The notes beneath the pieces were generated by a model that did not search any database, had not been told where the DNA came from, and worked only from the letters and a program-made list of their open reading frames with translations. The translations under genes and the position numbers were made by a program. 6,737 bases of DNA from positions 37,790 to 44,526 of the forward strand of contig MGNI01000110.1 of the NCBI GenBank assembly GCA_001795115.1. The letters run 5' to 3'. The DNA is from Chloroflexi bacterium RBG_16_48_8 (GTDB lineage Bacteria; Chloroflexota; Anaerolineae; Anaerolineales; E44-bin32). Shown piece after piece: positions 1-4,922 of this stretch; within the stretch, counting starts at the first letter, position 1; each line of letters opens with the position of its first letter.

Positions 1-1
1 G

Positions 2-199
2 AGATTGCCTGAACGCACACAAGATTCTGTTGAGAGGATTTTTATCGTTATCAGTGGAAATGGGACGGCTTTCGTCGACTCGGAAAGCTTCTCGCTGGCA
101 GCAGAAGGGATGCTGTGGCTCGAGGAAGGGGATACCTACTGGTTTGAGGCCGGAGACGAAGGCTTGGAGCTTATGGAGAACTACGCTCCGGGTGACTGA
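2..199 (+). CDS. Cupin-fold protein, C-terminal part (5' end outside window)
   Basis: The reading frame is open to the left edge, so this is the last 65 or so codons of a longer gene; the TTG at position 5 need not be its start. The visible peptide has the rhythm of a cupin beta-barrel: ERIFIVISGNGTAFVDSE resembles the end of cupin motif 1 (strand, then G-x-G turn), and EGMLWLEEGDTYWFEAG resembles motif 2 with its conserved G-x5-x-x-G turn. The histidine that usually ends motif 2 and binds metal is absent; aromatic residues (TYWF) stand in its place, so metal binding by this half is doubtful. Cupins of this size are often sugar or acid isomerases, dioxygenases or small regulators, and no specific role can be given. 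It runs in the same direction as the SDR but is separated from it by 196 bp containing a hairpin, so it may belong to a different transcript. Confidence 0.6.
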   Translation, partial: RLPERTQDSVERIFIVISGNGTAFVDSESFSLAAEGMLWLEEGDTYWFEAGDEGLELMENYAPGD

Positions 200-264
200 A
201 AGTCCGGAGTAATAAACTTGTAGATCTATCCGGCCTATCCAATCACAGGCCATCATCTCAATCT

Positions 265-291
265 GTAGGGGCTGCTCGCGGGCCACCCCTT
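265..291. repeat. GC-rich imperfect hairpin between cupin and SDR genes
   Basis: AGGGG at 267-271 is complementary to CCCCT at 286-290, and inside it GCTC (274-277) can pair with GGGC (280-283) with one G-T wobble, separated by two unpaired bases on each side. It lies about 70 bp past the cupin stop codon. There is no T run after it, so it is not a textbook intrinsic terminator. It could be a weak terminator, an mRNA-stabilising hairpin, or a worn copy of a dispersed GC-rich intergenic repeat. The rest of the gap (200-395) shows no gene and no convincing promoter; an 8-bp palindrome CTAGCTAG sits at 318-325. Confidence 0.35.
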
Positions 292-382
292 CGAGGATCA
301 TGAAGGATTTGTTCTCTCTAGCTAGCGCAATACGGTGGCGTGGGAGAATCCGAACCTGATAGGTTTTTGGTTGTAGTTCGAG

Positions 383-389
383 AGGAGGT
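383..389 (+). promoter_or_regulatory. Shine-Dalgarno that sets the SDR start
   Basis: AGGAGGT lies six bases before the ATG at 396. An in-frame TTG at 390 abuts this site directly and cannot use it, so ATG 396 is chosen and the SDR is 254 residues long. Confidence 0.85.
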
Positions 390-395
390 TTGTGG

Positions 396-1160
396 ATGAC
401 AGGGCTCTTGGAGGCGAAAGTGGCCCTAATAACAGGGGGCAACTCTGGTATTGGAAAAGCCACAGCCCTTCTCTTTGCACGTGAGGGAGCCAAAGTGGTG
501 GTTACCGCACGAAGGGAAAAGGAAGGGGAAGAGACCGTAGACTTAATCAAGCAAAGGGGTGGAGAGGCGATCTTTATTAAAGTGGATGTCACCCAGGCTT
601 CTCAGGTTAAGGCCATGGTGGAGAAAACGGTGGAGAACTTCGGAGGCTTGGATTGTGCCTTCAACAATGCTGGGCGTCCAGGTGACGCGGGTGCGCCCAC
701 CCATGAGTATCCGGAGGACATCTGGCAACAGGTGATGGATGTGAACTTAACAGGAACTTTCTTCTGCGTGAAATATGAACTCCAGCAAATGGTCAAGCAG
801 GGTAAGGGAGTGATCGTGAACGATGCTTCCATCGCGGGTCTGCGTGGTTCGAAGGAGATCTCCGCTTCCTATGTGACCAGTAAGCATGCTGTTGTTGGAT
901 TGACCCGGTCTGTGGCTTTGGAATATGCAAGAAAGGGGATCCGGGTGAATGCCGTGTGTCCGGGATGGATCCAAACCTCCATGGTAGAAGGAGCCTTCCA
1001 ACGTCATCCTGATCTCGAAACTGCCATCATCGACCAAACCGCACTGGGACGGGTGGGAACTCCGCAAGAGGTGGCAGAGGCAGTGGTCTGGCTTTGTTCG
1101 GAGGCGGCCTCTTACGTAACAGGTCATACGCTGGTTGTGGACGGAGGGATGTCAACTTAG
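396..1160 (+). CDS. Classical short-chain dehydrogenase/reductase (SDR), FabG-like
   Basis: A 254-residue cytosolic NAD(P)-dependent oxidoreductase, full length for a classical SDR. All signature parts are present in order: the Rossmann glycine motif TGGNSGIG (residues 13-20), the D-V pair after beta-3 (64-65), NNAG (90-93), the catalytic tetrad Asn117, Ser145, Tyr159 and Lys163 (YVTSK), PGW after beta-6 (about 190-195) and the C-terminal VTGHTLVVDGG. After beta-2 the sequence reads VVVTARRE, with basic residues and no acidic residue at the tip, which in this family favours NADP(H); this is an inference. The family interconverts alcohols and ketones on many substrates, and sequence alone does not give the substrate. 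The next gene, 116 bp downstream on the same strand, is a 4-hydroxyacyl-CoA dehydratase-like protein, so the SDR may act on a hydroxy or keto intermediate of the same pathway. A FabG-type 3-ketoacyl reductase is the main alternative. Confidence 0.93.
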   Translation: MTGLLEAKVALITGGNSGIGKATALLFAREGAKVVVTARREKEGEETVDLIKQRGGEAIFIKVDVTQASQVKAMVEKTVENFGGLDCAFNNAGRPGDAGAPTHEYPEDIWQQVMDVNLTGTFFCVKYELQQMVKQGKGVIVNDASIAGLRGSKEISASYVTSKHAVVGLTRSVALEYARKGIRVNAVCPGWIQTSMVEGAFQRHPDLETAIIDQTALGRVGTPQEVAEAVVWLCSEAASYVTGHTLVVDGGMST

Positions 1161-1193
1161 GATTTCAAATACAAAGTGTTTATTCATGGAATA

Positions 1194-1236
1194 CCTGATG
1201 GATCCTATCCTGGGGCAACTTGACAGATCCATGAGG
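1194..1236. promoter_or_regulatory. Inverted repeat overlapping the dehydratase promoter, possible operator
   Basis: The left arm CCTGATGGATC (1194-1204) and right arm GATCCATGAGG (1226-1236) are complementary at 10 of 11 positions, with a 21-base spacer. The arm centres are 32 bp apart, about three helical turns, so both would lie on the same face of the DNA. The right arm falls between the candidate -35 and -10 boxes of the dehydratase gene, where a bound repressor would block polymerase. The alternative is a long-loop RNA hairpin in a transcript running on from the SDR; no T run follows. Which regulator, if any, binds here is unknown. Confidence 0.4.
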
Positions 1237-1250
1237 TAAACTTTGATAAG
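1220..1250 (+). promoter_or_regulatory. Candidate sigma-70-type promoter for the dehydratase gene
   Basis: A perfect -35 hexamer TTGACA (1220-1225) is followed by weak -10 candidates: GATAAG (1245-1250, 19-bp spacer, 4 of 6 consensus) or TTGATA (1243-1248, 17-bp spacer). A 6-bp inverted repeat, GGCAAC (1214-1219) and GTTGCC (1254-1259), brackets it. The start codon is at 1277. The -35 box is convincing; the -10 box is not, so the promoter is tentative. Confidence 0.4.
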
Positions 1251-1265
1251 AATGTTGCCGTTGAA

Positions 1266-1271
1266 AAGGAG
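1266..1271 (+). promoter_or_regulatory. Shine-Dalgarno that sets the dehydratase start
   Basis: AAGGAG ends five bases before the ATG at 1277. A GTG two codons upstream (1271) overlaps this site and is therefore unlikely to be the start. This makes the protein 481 residues. Confidence 0.8.
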
Positions 1272-1276
1272 TGCAG

Positions 1277-2722
1277 ATGAAGACCTCGGAAGAGTATGTC
1301 AACAGCCTTCGTAACCTAAAGAGAGATGTTTACCTGTTTGGCGAAAAACTTGAAGATCCACTGGACCATCCGATAATCAAACCTTCCACGAACGCAATCG
1401 CTATGACCTATGAATTGGCGCATGACTCCCAATTCCGCAACCTGGCGACGGTCCCTTCCTCCCTCACTGGAATACCCATCAACCGCTTCACGCATCTACA
1501 CCAGAGTGCAGCTGAATTGGTTGAAAAGATCAAGCTCCAACGTGTGTTGGGGCAGAAGACGGCGGTTTGCTTCCAAAGGTGTGTAGGTTGGGACGCAATG
1601 AACGCACTGGATAGCGTAACGTATGAGTTGGATGAGGCTTATGGGACGGAGTACCATAAGCGGTTTCGGAGCTTTCTGGGAACTGTCCAAGAGAAGGACT
1701 TGGTTTGTGATGGTGCCATGACGGATGTTAAGGGAGATCGATCCTTGTCACCCAGCCAGCAAGCCGACCCGGACTTGTATCTGCACATCGTCGATGAGAG
1801 GAAGGATGGCATGGTGGTGCGGGGTGCTAAGGTCCATCAAACCGGCATTGTCAATTCGCATGAGATCATTGTCATGCCTACAGCCTCCATCCGCGAAGAA
1901 GATGCTGATTACGCCATTTCCTTTGCCGTTCCAACGGATACACCCGGCATTACAGTGATCCTTGGAAGACAGTCGTGCGATTTGCGATTGATGGAAGGTG
2001 GAGTGATTGATCCAGGCAATATTCGGTTTGGAGGTCATGAGGGTTTGGTGATCTTTGAGGATGTTTTTGTCCCTTGGGAGCGCGTCTTCATGTGTCGGGA
2101 ATATGCATTTGCCGGGATGCTTGTGGAAAGGTTCGCGGCTTATCACCGGCAGAGTTATGGGGGGTGTAAGGTCGGCCTGGGGGATGTGGCGATCGGCGCG
2201 GCGGCATTGATCGCGGAGTACAATGGCACGGATCGCGCCTCGCATATCCGAGATAAGATCGTTGAAATGGTGCATTTGAACGAGACATTGTATTCCTGCG
2301 GATTGGCATGCTCGTCGGAGGGAAAGGCGACTGGGACGGGAACCTACCTGGTGGATATTATCTTGGCCAATGTGACCAAGCACAATACGACGCGCTTTCC
2401 CTATGAGATCCTGAGGCTATTGGAAGACATAGCCGGGGGTCTTTTGGTAACGTTGCCCTCCGAGAAGGACTTCCGCCACCCCGAGATTGGACCCAAGATC
2501 GACAAGTATCTCAAGGGCAAGGCTGGCGTCCCAACAGAGAATCGTTTTCGTCTGCTGCGTCTCATTGAAAATATGACTTTTGGGCGAGCGGCTATTGGCT
2601 ATCGAGCGGAATCTATGCATGGCGCCGGGTCGCCTCAGGCGCAGCGCATCATGATCGCCAGGACGGTAGATTTTGAAGCCAAAAAGGAATTGGCGAAGAA
2701 TCTGGCGGGGATAGCTTTATAA
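1277..2722 (+). CDS. 4-hydroxybutyryl-CoA dehydratase-like [4Fe-4S]/FAD enzyme (AbfD family)
   Basis: A 481-residue cytosolic enzyme of the HpaB / 4-hydroxybutyryl-CoA dehydratase superfamily (acyl-CoA dehydrogenase-like fold). It belongs to the dehydratase branch and not the flavin-dependent aromatic hydroxylase branch, because all four ligands of the unusual AbfD iron-sulfur cluster are present with family spacing: Cys98 and Cys102 (CFQRC), His290 and Cys297 (HRQSYGGC). From memory of the Clostridium aminobutyricum enzyme (C99, C103, H292, C299), other active-site residues also line up: Gln100, Thr189, Glu255, Tyr294, Lys298, Glu445 and Ala450. In characterised members, FAD and the cluster remove water from 4-hydroxybutyryl-CoA through a ketyl radical to give crotonyl-CoA, with vinylacetyl-CoA isomerase activity. 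Length (about 490 in AbfD) and ends look complete. The true substrate may differ from 4-hydroxybutyryl-CoA, because no CoA-transferase, CoA ligase or 4-hydroxybutyrate dehydrogenase is seen in the window. It follows an SDR gene and has its own candidate promoter. Confidence 0.9.
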   Translation: MKTSEEYVNSLRNLKRDVYLFGEKLEDPLDHPIIKPSTNAIAMTYELAHDSQFRNLATVPSSLTGIPINRFTHLHQSAAELVEKIKLQRVLGQKTAVCFQRCVGWDAMNALDSVTYELDEAYGTEYHKRFRSFLGTVQEKDLVCDGAMTDVKGDRSLSPSQQADPDLYLHIVDERKDGMVVRGAKVHQTGIVNSHEIIVMPTASIREEDADYAISFAVPTDTPGITVILGRQSCDLRLMEGGVIDPGNIRFGGHEGLVIFEDVFVPWERVFMCREYAFAGMLVERFAAYHRQSYGGCKVGLGDVAIGAAALIAEYNGTDRASHIRDKIVEMVHLNETLYSCGLACSSEGKATGTGTYLVDIILANVTKHNTTRFPYEILRLLEDIAGGLLVTLPSEKDFRHPEIGPKIDKYLKGKAGVPTENRFRLLRLIENMTFGRAAIGYRAESMHGAGSPQAQRIMIARTVDFEAKKELAKNLAGIAL

Positions 2723-2743
2723 CCATTTGAGATGAAACATAAG

Positions 2744-2761
2744 GGCGGCTCTTGAGCCGCC
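2744..2761. terminator. Hairpin after the dehydratase gene, terminator-like
   Basis: GGCGGCTC (2744-2751) and GAGCCGCC (2754-2761) form a perfect 8-bp inverted repeat with a two-base spacer, 21 bases past the dehydratase stop codon in the gap between convergent genes. The downstream stretch is pyrimidine-rich (CTGCTTCT) but has no true T run. Position favours a terminator serving the + strand gene and possibly the opposing operon; a dispersed palindromic repeat is the alternative. Confidence 0.5.
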
Positions 2762-2779
2762 TCTGCTTCTAATTAGCAG

Positions 2780-2799
2780 GTCGGGCTCCCATGCCCGAC
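2780..2799. repeat. Second hairpin in the convergent gap
   Basis: GTCGGGC (2780-2786) and GCCCGAC (2793-2799) pair perfectly around a six-base loop. No T run is seen on either side. With the hairpin at 2744-2761 it forms a tandem pair that looks like a REP-type intergenic element or a bidirectional transcription stop between convergent genes. The rest of the gap to 2895 contains no gene; at about 2850-2868 there is a short near-repeat of AAACCGCC followed by AAACCGCT. Confidence 0.4.
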
Positions 2800-2895
2800 T
2801 GTTAGCGAGATTCTTCGTCGTTCAGCGGAATGCCGTTTAAGATGGGCATAAAAACCGCCAAACCGCTTTATTCAAGGGTCCGCTTTTGTAGAAGC

Positions 2896-3882
2896 CTAGC
2901 TGTCCATCCCGATCAATCGGGCAGCATTCCCTCCCAGGATCTTCTCCTCGCTCTCCGGCGGTAAGCCTAACGATCGGACCAGCTCGGCAGGTTGCATGTA
3001 ACCCATGTCGTAGGGGTAATCTGAGCCAACCACGACATGATCCTCTCCTGCAAACTCGATGAGCTGTTTGAGCAAGGTCTCATCGTGGACAACGGTGTCG
3101 TAATAGAAACGTTTGAGGGAATCGATAGGCGATTCTTTGAGCCGTTTTTGAGCCGAGGGTTGGAAGGAATGTGCGTGGCGTATTCGACCTCGGATGCCGA
3201 GAACCGCCCCACCGCCATGCGCAAGGAGCACTTTAAGGCTCGGGTGCTCCTCCATCACACCAGCCATGACCATTTGGGCGGCAACAACGGCTGTTTCTAA
3301 GGGATTGCCTACGGAATTATTCATGTAGTAATCTTCCAAGGCCGAAATGCCCAGCCCCCCCGTGGTTGGATGAATGAAGACCAAAGCTCCCATCTCCTCC
3401 ACAGCTGCCCAGAAGGGACGGAAGCTGTCATCGCCGACGAAAACATCCCGCACAGAGGCGGCGATTTCAATGCCGCATAACCCAGGTTCCTGCATCAAGT
3501 TCCTCAATTCTTGGATGGCAAGCGGTATGTCTTGGAGCGGCACAGTTCCAAGGGCGCTGACTCGATCGTATTTCTGAGCTAAGCCAGCCAGAGCCTCATT
3601 TTGAATGCGACTAATCCGCAACCCTTCTTCGGGCTCGGAATCATACTTAAATAGGGCAGACCAGGGGGAAAGTAAGATGTGGTCCACACCAGCCTTATCC
3701 TGCTCCTCCAAGATTTTCTCGATATCGGAATAAGGGCGCAGGACAGAACGCATCCTTCTCCCGCCGGCGATGACGACTTGTTCATCGTTTTCCCAAGTCA
3801 CACTTGGCCTCCATGTCTCATGGGGTGCTGCCTCAAGGGTGATTTCCGGGACGATGATATGGATGTGTGTGTCAATAACCAT
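2896..3882 (-). CDS. ACMSD-like metal-dependent amidohydrolase/decarboxylase, paralog 1
   Basis: A 328-residue cytosolic TIM-barrel enzyme of the amidohydrolase-2 family (PF04909), which includes aminocarboxymuconate-semialdehyde decarboxylase (ACMSD) and related nonoxidative decarboxylases and hydrolases. The metal and catalytic residues are all visible: His6 and His8 (DTHIH), His171 (FIHPT), His222 (LAHGGG) and Asp288 (GSDYP). From memory of Pseudomonas ACMSD (H9, H11, H177, H228, D294), the last three sit at a constant offset of six. Its substrate-binding arginines R51 and R239 match Arg45 and Arg233, so this copy keeps the full ACMSD-like carboxylate site. The start is set by a strong AAAGGAGGT (3890-3898) seven bases upstream. 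It is the last gene of the minus-strand group, 21 bases after the EamA gene. The exact substrate is unknown; a hydrolase or lactonase role within the family is possible. Confidence 0.9.
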   Translation of the reverse strand: MVIDTHIHIIVPEITLEAAPHETWRPSVTWENDEQVVIAGGRRMRSVLRPYSDIEKILEEQDKAGVDHILLSPWSALFKYDSEPEEGLRISRIQNEALAGLAQKYDRVSALGTVPLQDIPLAIQELRNLMQEPGLCGIEIAASVRDVFVGDDSFRPFWAAVEEMGALVFIHPTTGGLGISALEDYYMNNSVGNPLETAVVAAQMVMAGVMEEHPSLKVLLAHGGGAVLGIRGRIRHAHSFQPSAQKRLKESPIDSLKRFYYDTVVHDETLLKQLIEFAGEDHVVVGSDYPYDMGYMQPAELVRSLGLPPESEEKILGGNAARLIGMDS

Positions 3883-3903
3883 TGAGCTTACCTCCTTTGT
3901 GGT

Positions 3904-4392
3904 CTAATCATTATCCAGACCCAGGATCACAGCGCCAGCGATGACGAGCGCTGCACCGAGCCAGACTTTCCAGGTCATTTTTTCGGCATATTTCCCCGTC
4001 ATGAAAGCGGAGATCACGATAACCACGACCATGTTGAATCGACCCAATGTGACGACAACTGCGATATGTGCCAGATCAAGGGCGATCCAACGGAACAATG
4101 TACCAAATCCAGTTAAGACTCCAGCGATACTCTGGTTCAGCCACAGTTCGAGTGTGATGGGCTCTTTAGAAATGTGATTTCTGCGCAGGAGTATCAATAT
4201 CCCATAGGCAACGGTTGAAACCACCATGCCTATCGTTACTCCTAAAATGGGTGAGTCGAGATCCTCTAATCCCTTTTTGATGAAGATGGGGCTGAGAGCC
4301 CAGGTTAGGGCTGTGATCAATCCGTAAATAGACCCCGACAGGCCAGTCTGAAGTTGGGGCGATGAGTCTTGAGTCGAATTTTCTGTGGTCAT
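3904..4392 (-). CDS. Half-size EamA/DMT transporter subunit B
   Basis: A 162-residue inner-membrane protein with one EamA unit: about five hydrophobic helices at 20-38, 49-69, 86-105, 111-132 and 143-159, after a polar N-terminal tail of about 18 residues. Ordinary drug/metabolite transporters carry two such units in one chain of about 300 residues. Positive charges lie in the loop after helix 2 (RRNHISK, 70-76) and the loop before helix 5 (GKYAEKMTWK, 133-142), while the C terminus is acidic (DND); the positive-inside rule then gives N inside, C outside. Its start lies four bases after the stop of the preceding EamA gene, with GAGGA at 4400-4404 as ribosome site, so the two are translationally coupled and probably form a heterodimer. 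The cargo is unknown; the neighbours suggest an organic acid or related metabolite. Confidence 0.82.
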   Translation of the reverse strand: MTTENSTQDSSPQLQTGLSGSIYGLITALTWALSPIFIKKGLEDLDSPILGVTIGMVVSTVAYGILILLRRNHISKEPITLELWLNQSIAGVLTGFGTLFRWIALDLAHIAVVVTLGRFNMVVVIVISAFMTGKYAEKMTWKVWLGAALVIAGAVILGLDND

Positions 4393-4396
4393 TGTC

Positions 4397-4819
4397 TTAT
4401 CCTCGGGCTACCAGGTAAACACCCGCCAGGACAAGACCGATCCCTAGAAGAGTGATCTCACTGAGGGCTTCGTTTAGAAACAGCCAGGCGATGGCGGCGG
4501 CGAAAAGAGGGGTTGCCCCTACAAGAGCCCCTGTGCGAGCTGCCCCGGCGCGCTTCTGACTTTCGCTAAAAAAGGTCCAACCCAGAAAGAAGTGCAGAAA
4601 TCCAGCCAGCGCAAAGTAAAGAATGGCATGAAGGGGAGCGTTAAACAGGTCATTCAGGTCTTCCATGAAAACGGATGCGCCAATCATAACCACCGCACTT
4701 ACGAAAAGCAGGATGAAGGTAGCGCGGTAAATATCCATCCTGGCCACACCGCGACGGTTGATGATCTGGAAGACTCCGTAAGTTACACCCGAAAGAATAG
4801 CCCAGAGGGGTCCACTCAT
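4397..4819 (-). CDS. Half-size EamA/DMT transporter subunit A
   Basis: A 140-residue inner-membrane protein with a single EamA unit of about five helices (4-20, 33-51, 63-84, 98-115, 120-138). The second half shows the typical EamA run: basic AARTGA, then ATPLFAAAIAWLFLNE, then a final helix LLGIGLVLAGVYLVA. Loop 1 (NRRGVARMDIYR) and loop 3 (SESQKRAGAAR) are basic and loop 2 (MEDLNDLFNAP) is acidic, so the positive-inside rule predicts N outside and C inside, opposite to its partner. The start is the ATG at 4819: AGGAGGTG (4824-4831) lies just upstream, and the ATG six codons earlier falls before this site. It follows the amidohydrolase paralog 2 after a 103-bp gap with two inverted repeats. 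Cargo and direction of transport are unknown. Confidence 0.8.
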   Translation of the reverse strand: MSGPLWAILSGVTYGVFQIINRRGVARMDIYRATFILLFVSAVVMIGASVFMEDLNDLFNAPLHAILYFALAGFLHFFLGWTFFSESQKRAGAARTGALVGATPLFAAAIAWLFLNEALSEITLLGIGLVLAGVYLVARG

Positions 4820-4823
4820 GATA

Positions 4824-4831
4824 CACCTCCT
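4824..4831 (-). promoter_or_regulatory. Shine-Dalgarno that sets the EamA subunit A start
   Basis: On the minus strand AGGAGGTG ends four bases before ATG 4819, a near-full match to the 16S tail. The alternative in-frame ATG at 4837 lies upstream of this site, so the shorter 140-residue product is preferred. Confidence 0.8.
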
Positions 4832-4851
4832 ATGCAATGATTGACATGATG

Positions 4852-4874
4852 CCCGCCATGATAACCCTGGCGGG
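4852..4874. repeat. Inverted repeat in the leader of the EamA pair
   Basis: CCCGCCA (4852-4858) and TGGCGGG (4868-4874) are perfect complements around a nine-base loop. It lies about 20 bp upstream of the Shine-Dalgarno of EamA subunit A and 24 bp from the larger palindrome at 4899-4922. No T run follows on the minus strand, so a regulatory or mRNA-processing role is as likely as termination. Confidence 0.4.
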
Positions 4875-4898
4875 GATGATCCTCAGCAGGTTCAAACG

Positions 4899-4922
4899 GA
4901 CCTTGAGAGATCTCTCAAGGTC
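4899..4922. promoter_or_regulatory. 24-bp perfect palindrome directly after amidohydrolase paralog 2
   Basis: The stretch reads the same on both strands over all 24 bases, with core TTGAGAGATCTCTCAA (4903-4918). On the minus strand it begins at the very next base after the TAA stop of amidohydrolase 2 (4925-4923). As RNA it gives a 10-bp stem with a four-base loop; only CGTTTGAA follows, a poor T tract. It could be a weak or Rho-assisted terminator, an attenuator that lowers expression of the transporter pair, or a dimeric regulator operator. Confidence 0.55.

Noticed and set aside
200..395. Promoter for the SDR (TTGTTC at 309-314 with TACGGT at 331-336)
   Set aside because: Both hexamers are far from consensus and nothing else supports the site.
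747..1127. 126-codon minus-strand open frame inside the SDR gene
   Set aside because: It is antisense to a fully motif-complete SDR, has no ribosome site and no domain-like pattern.
1748..2383. Long open frame (211 codons) on the minus strand inside the dehydratase gene
   Set aside because: It lies wholly opposite a gene with every active-site residue conserved, and its translation is rich in Arg, His, Pro and Cys with no recognisable motif; it is a shadow frame.
1277..2722. Calling the dehydratase-like gene an aromatic ring hydroxylase (HpaB)
   Set aside because: The four iron-sulfur ligands with exact spacing are a feature of the 4-hydroxybutyryl-CoA dehydratase branch and are not expected in flavin-dependent hydroxylases.
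4852..4922. The two inverted repeats before EamA subunit A as a riboswitch
   Set aside because: Only two simple stems are visible, with no conserved aptamer core or terminator/anti-terminator alternative that I could recognise.
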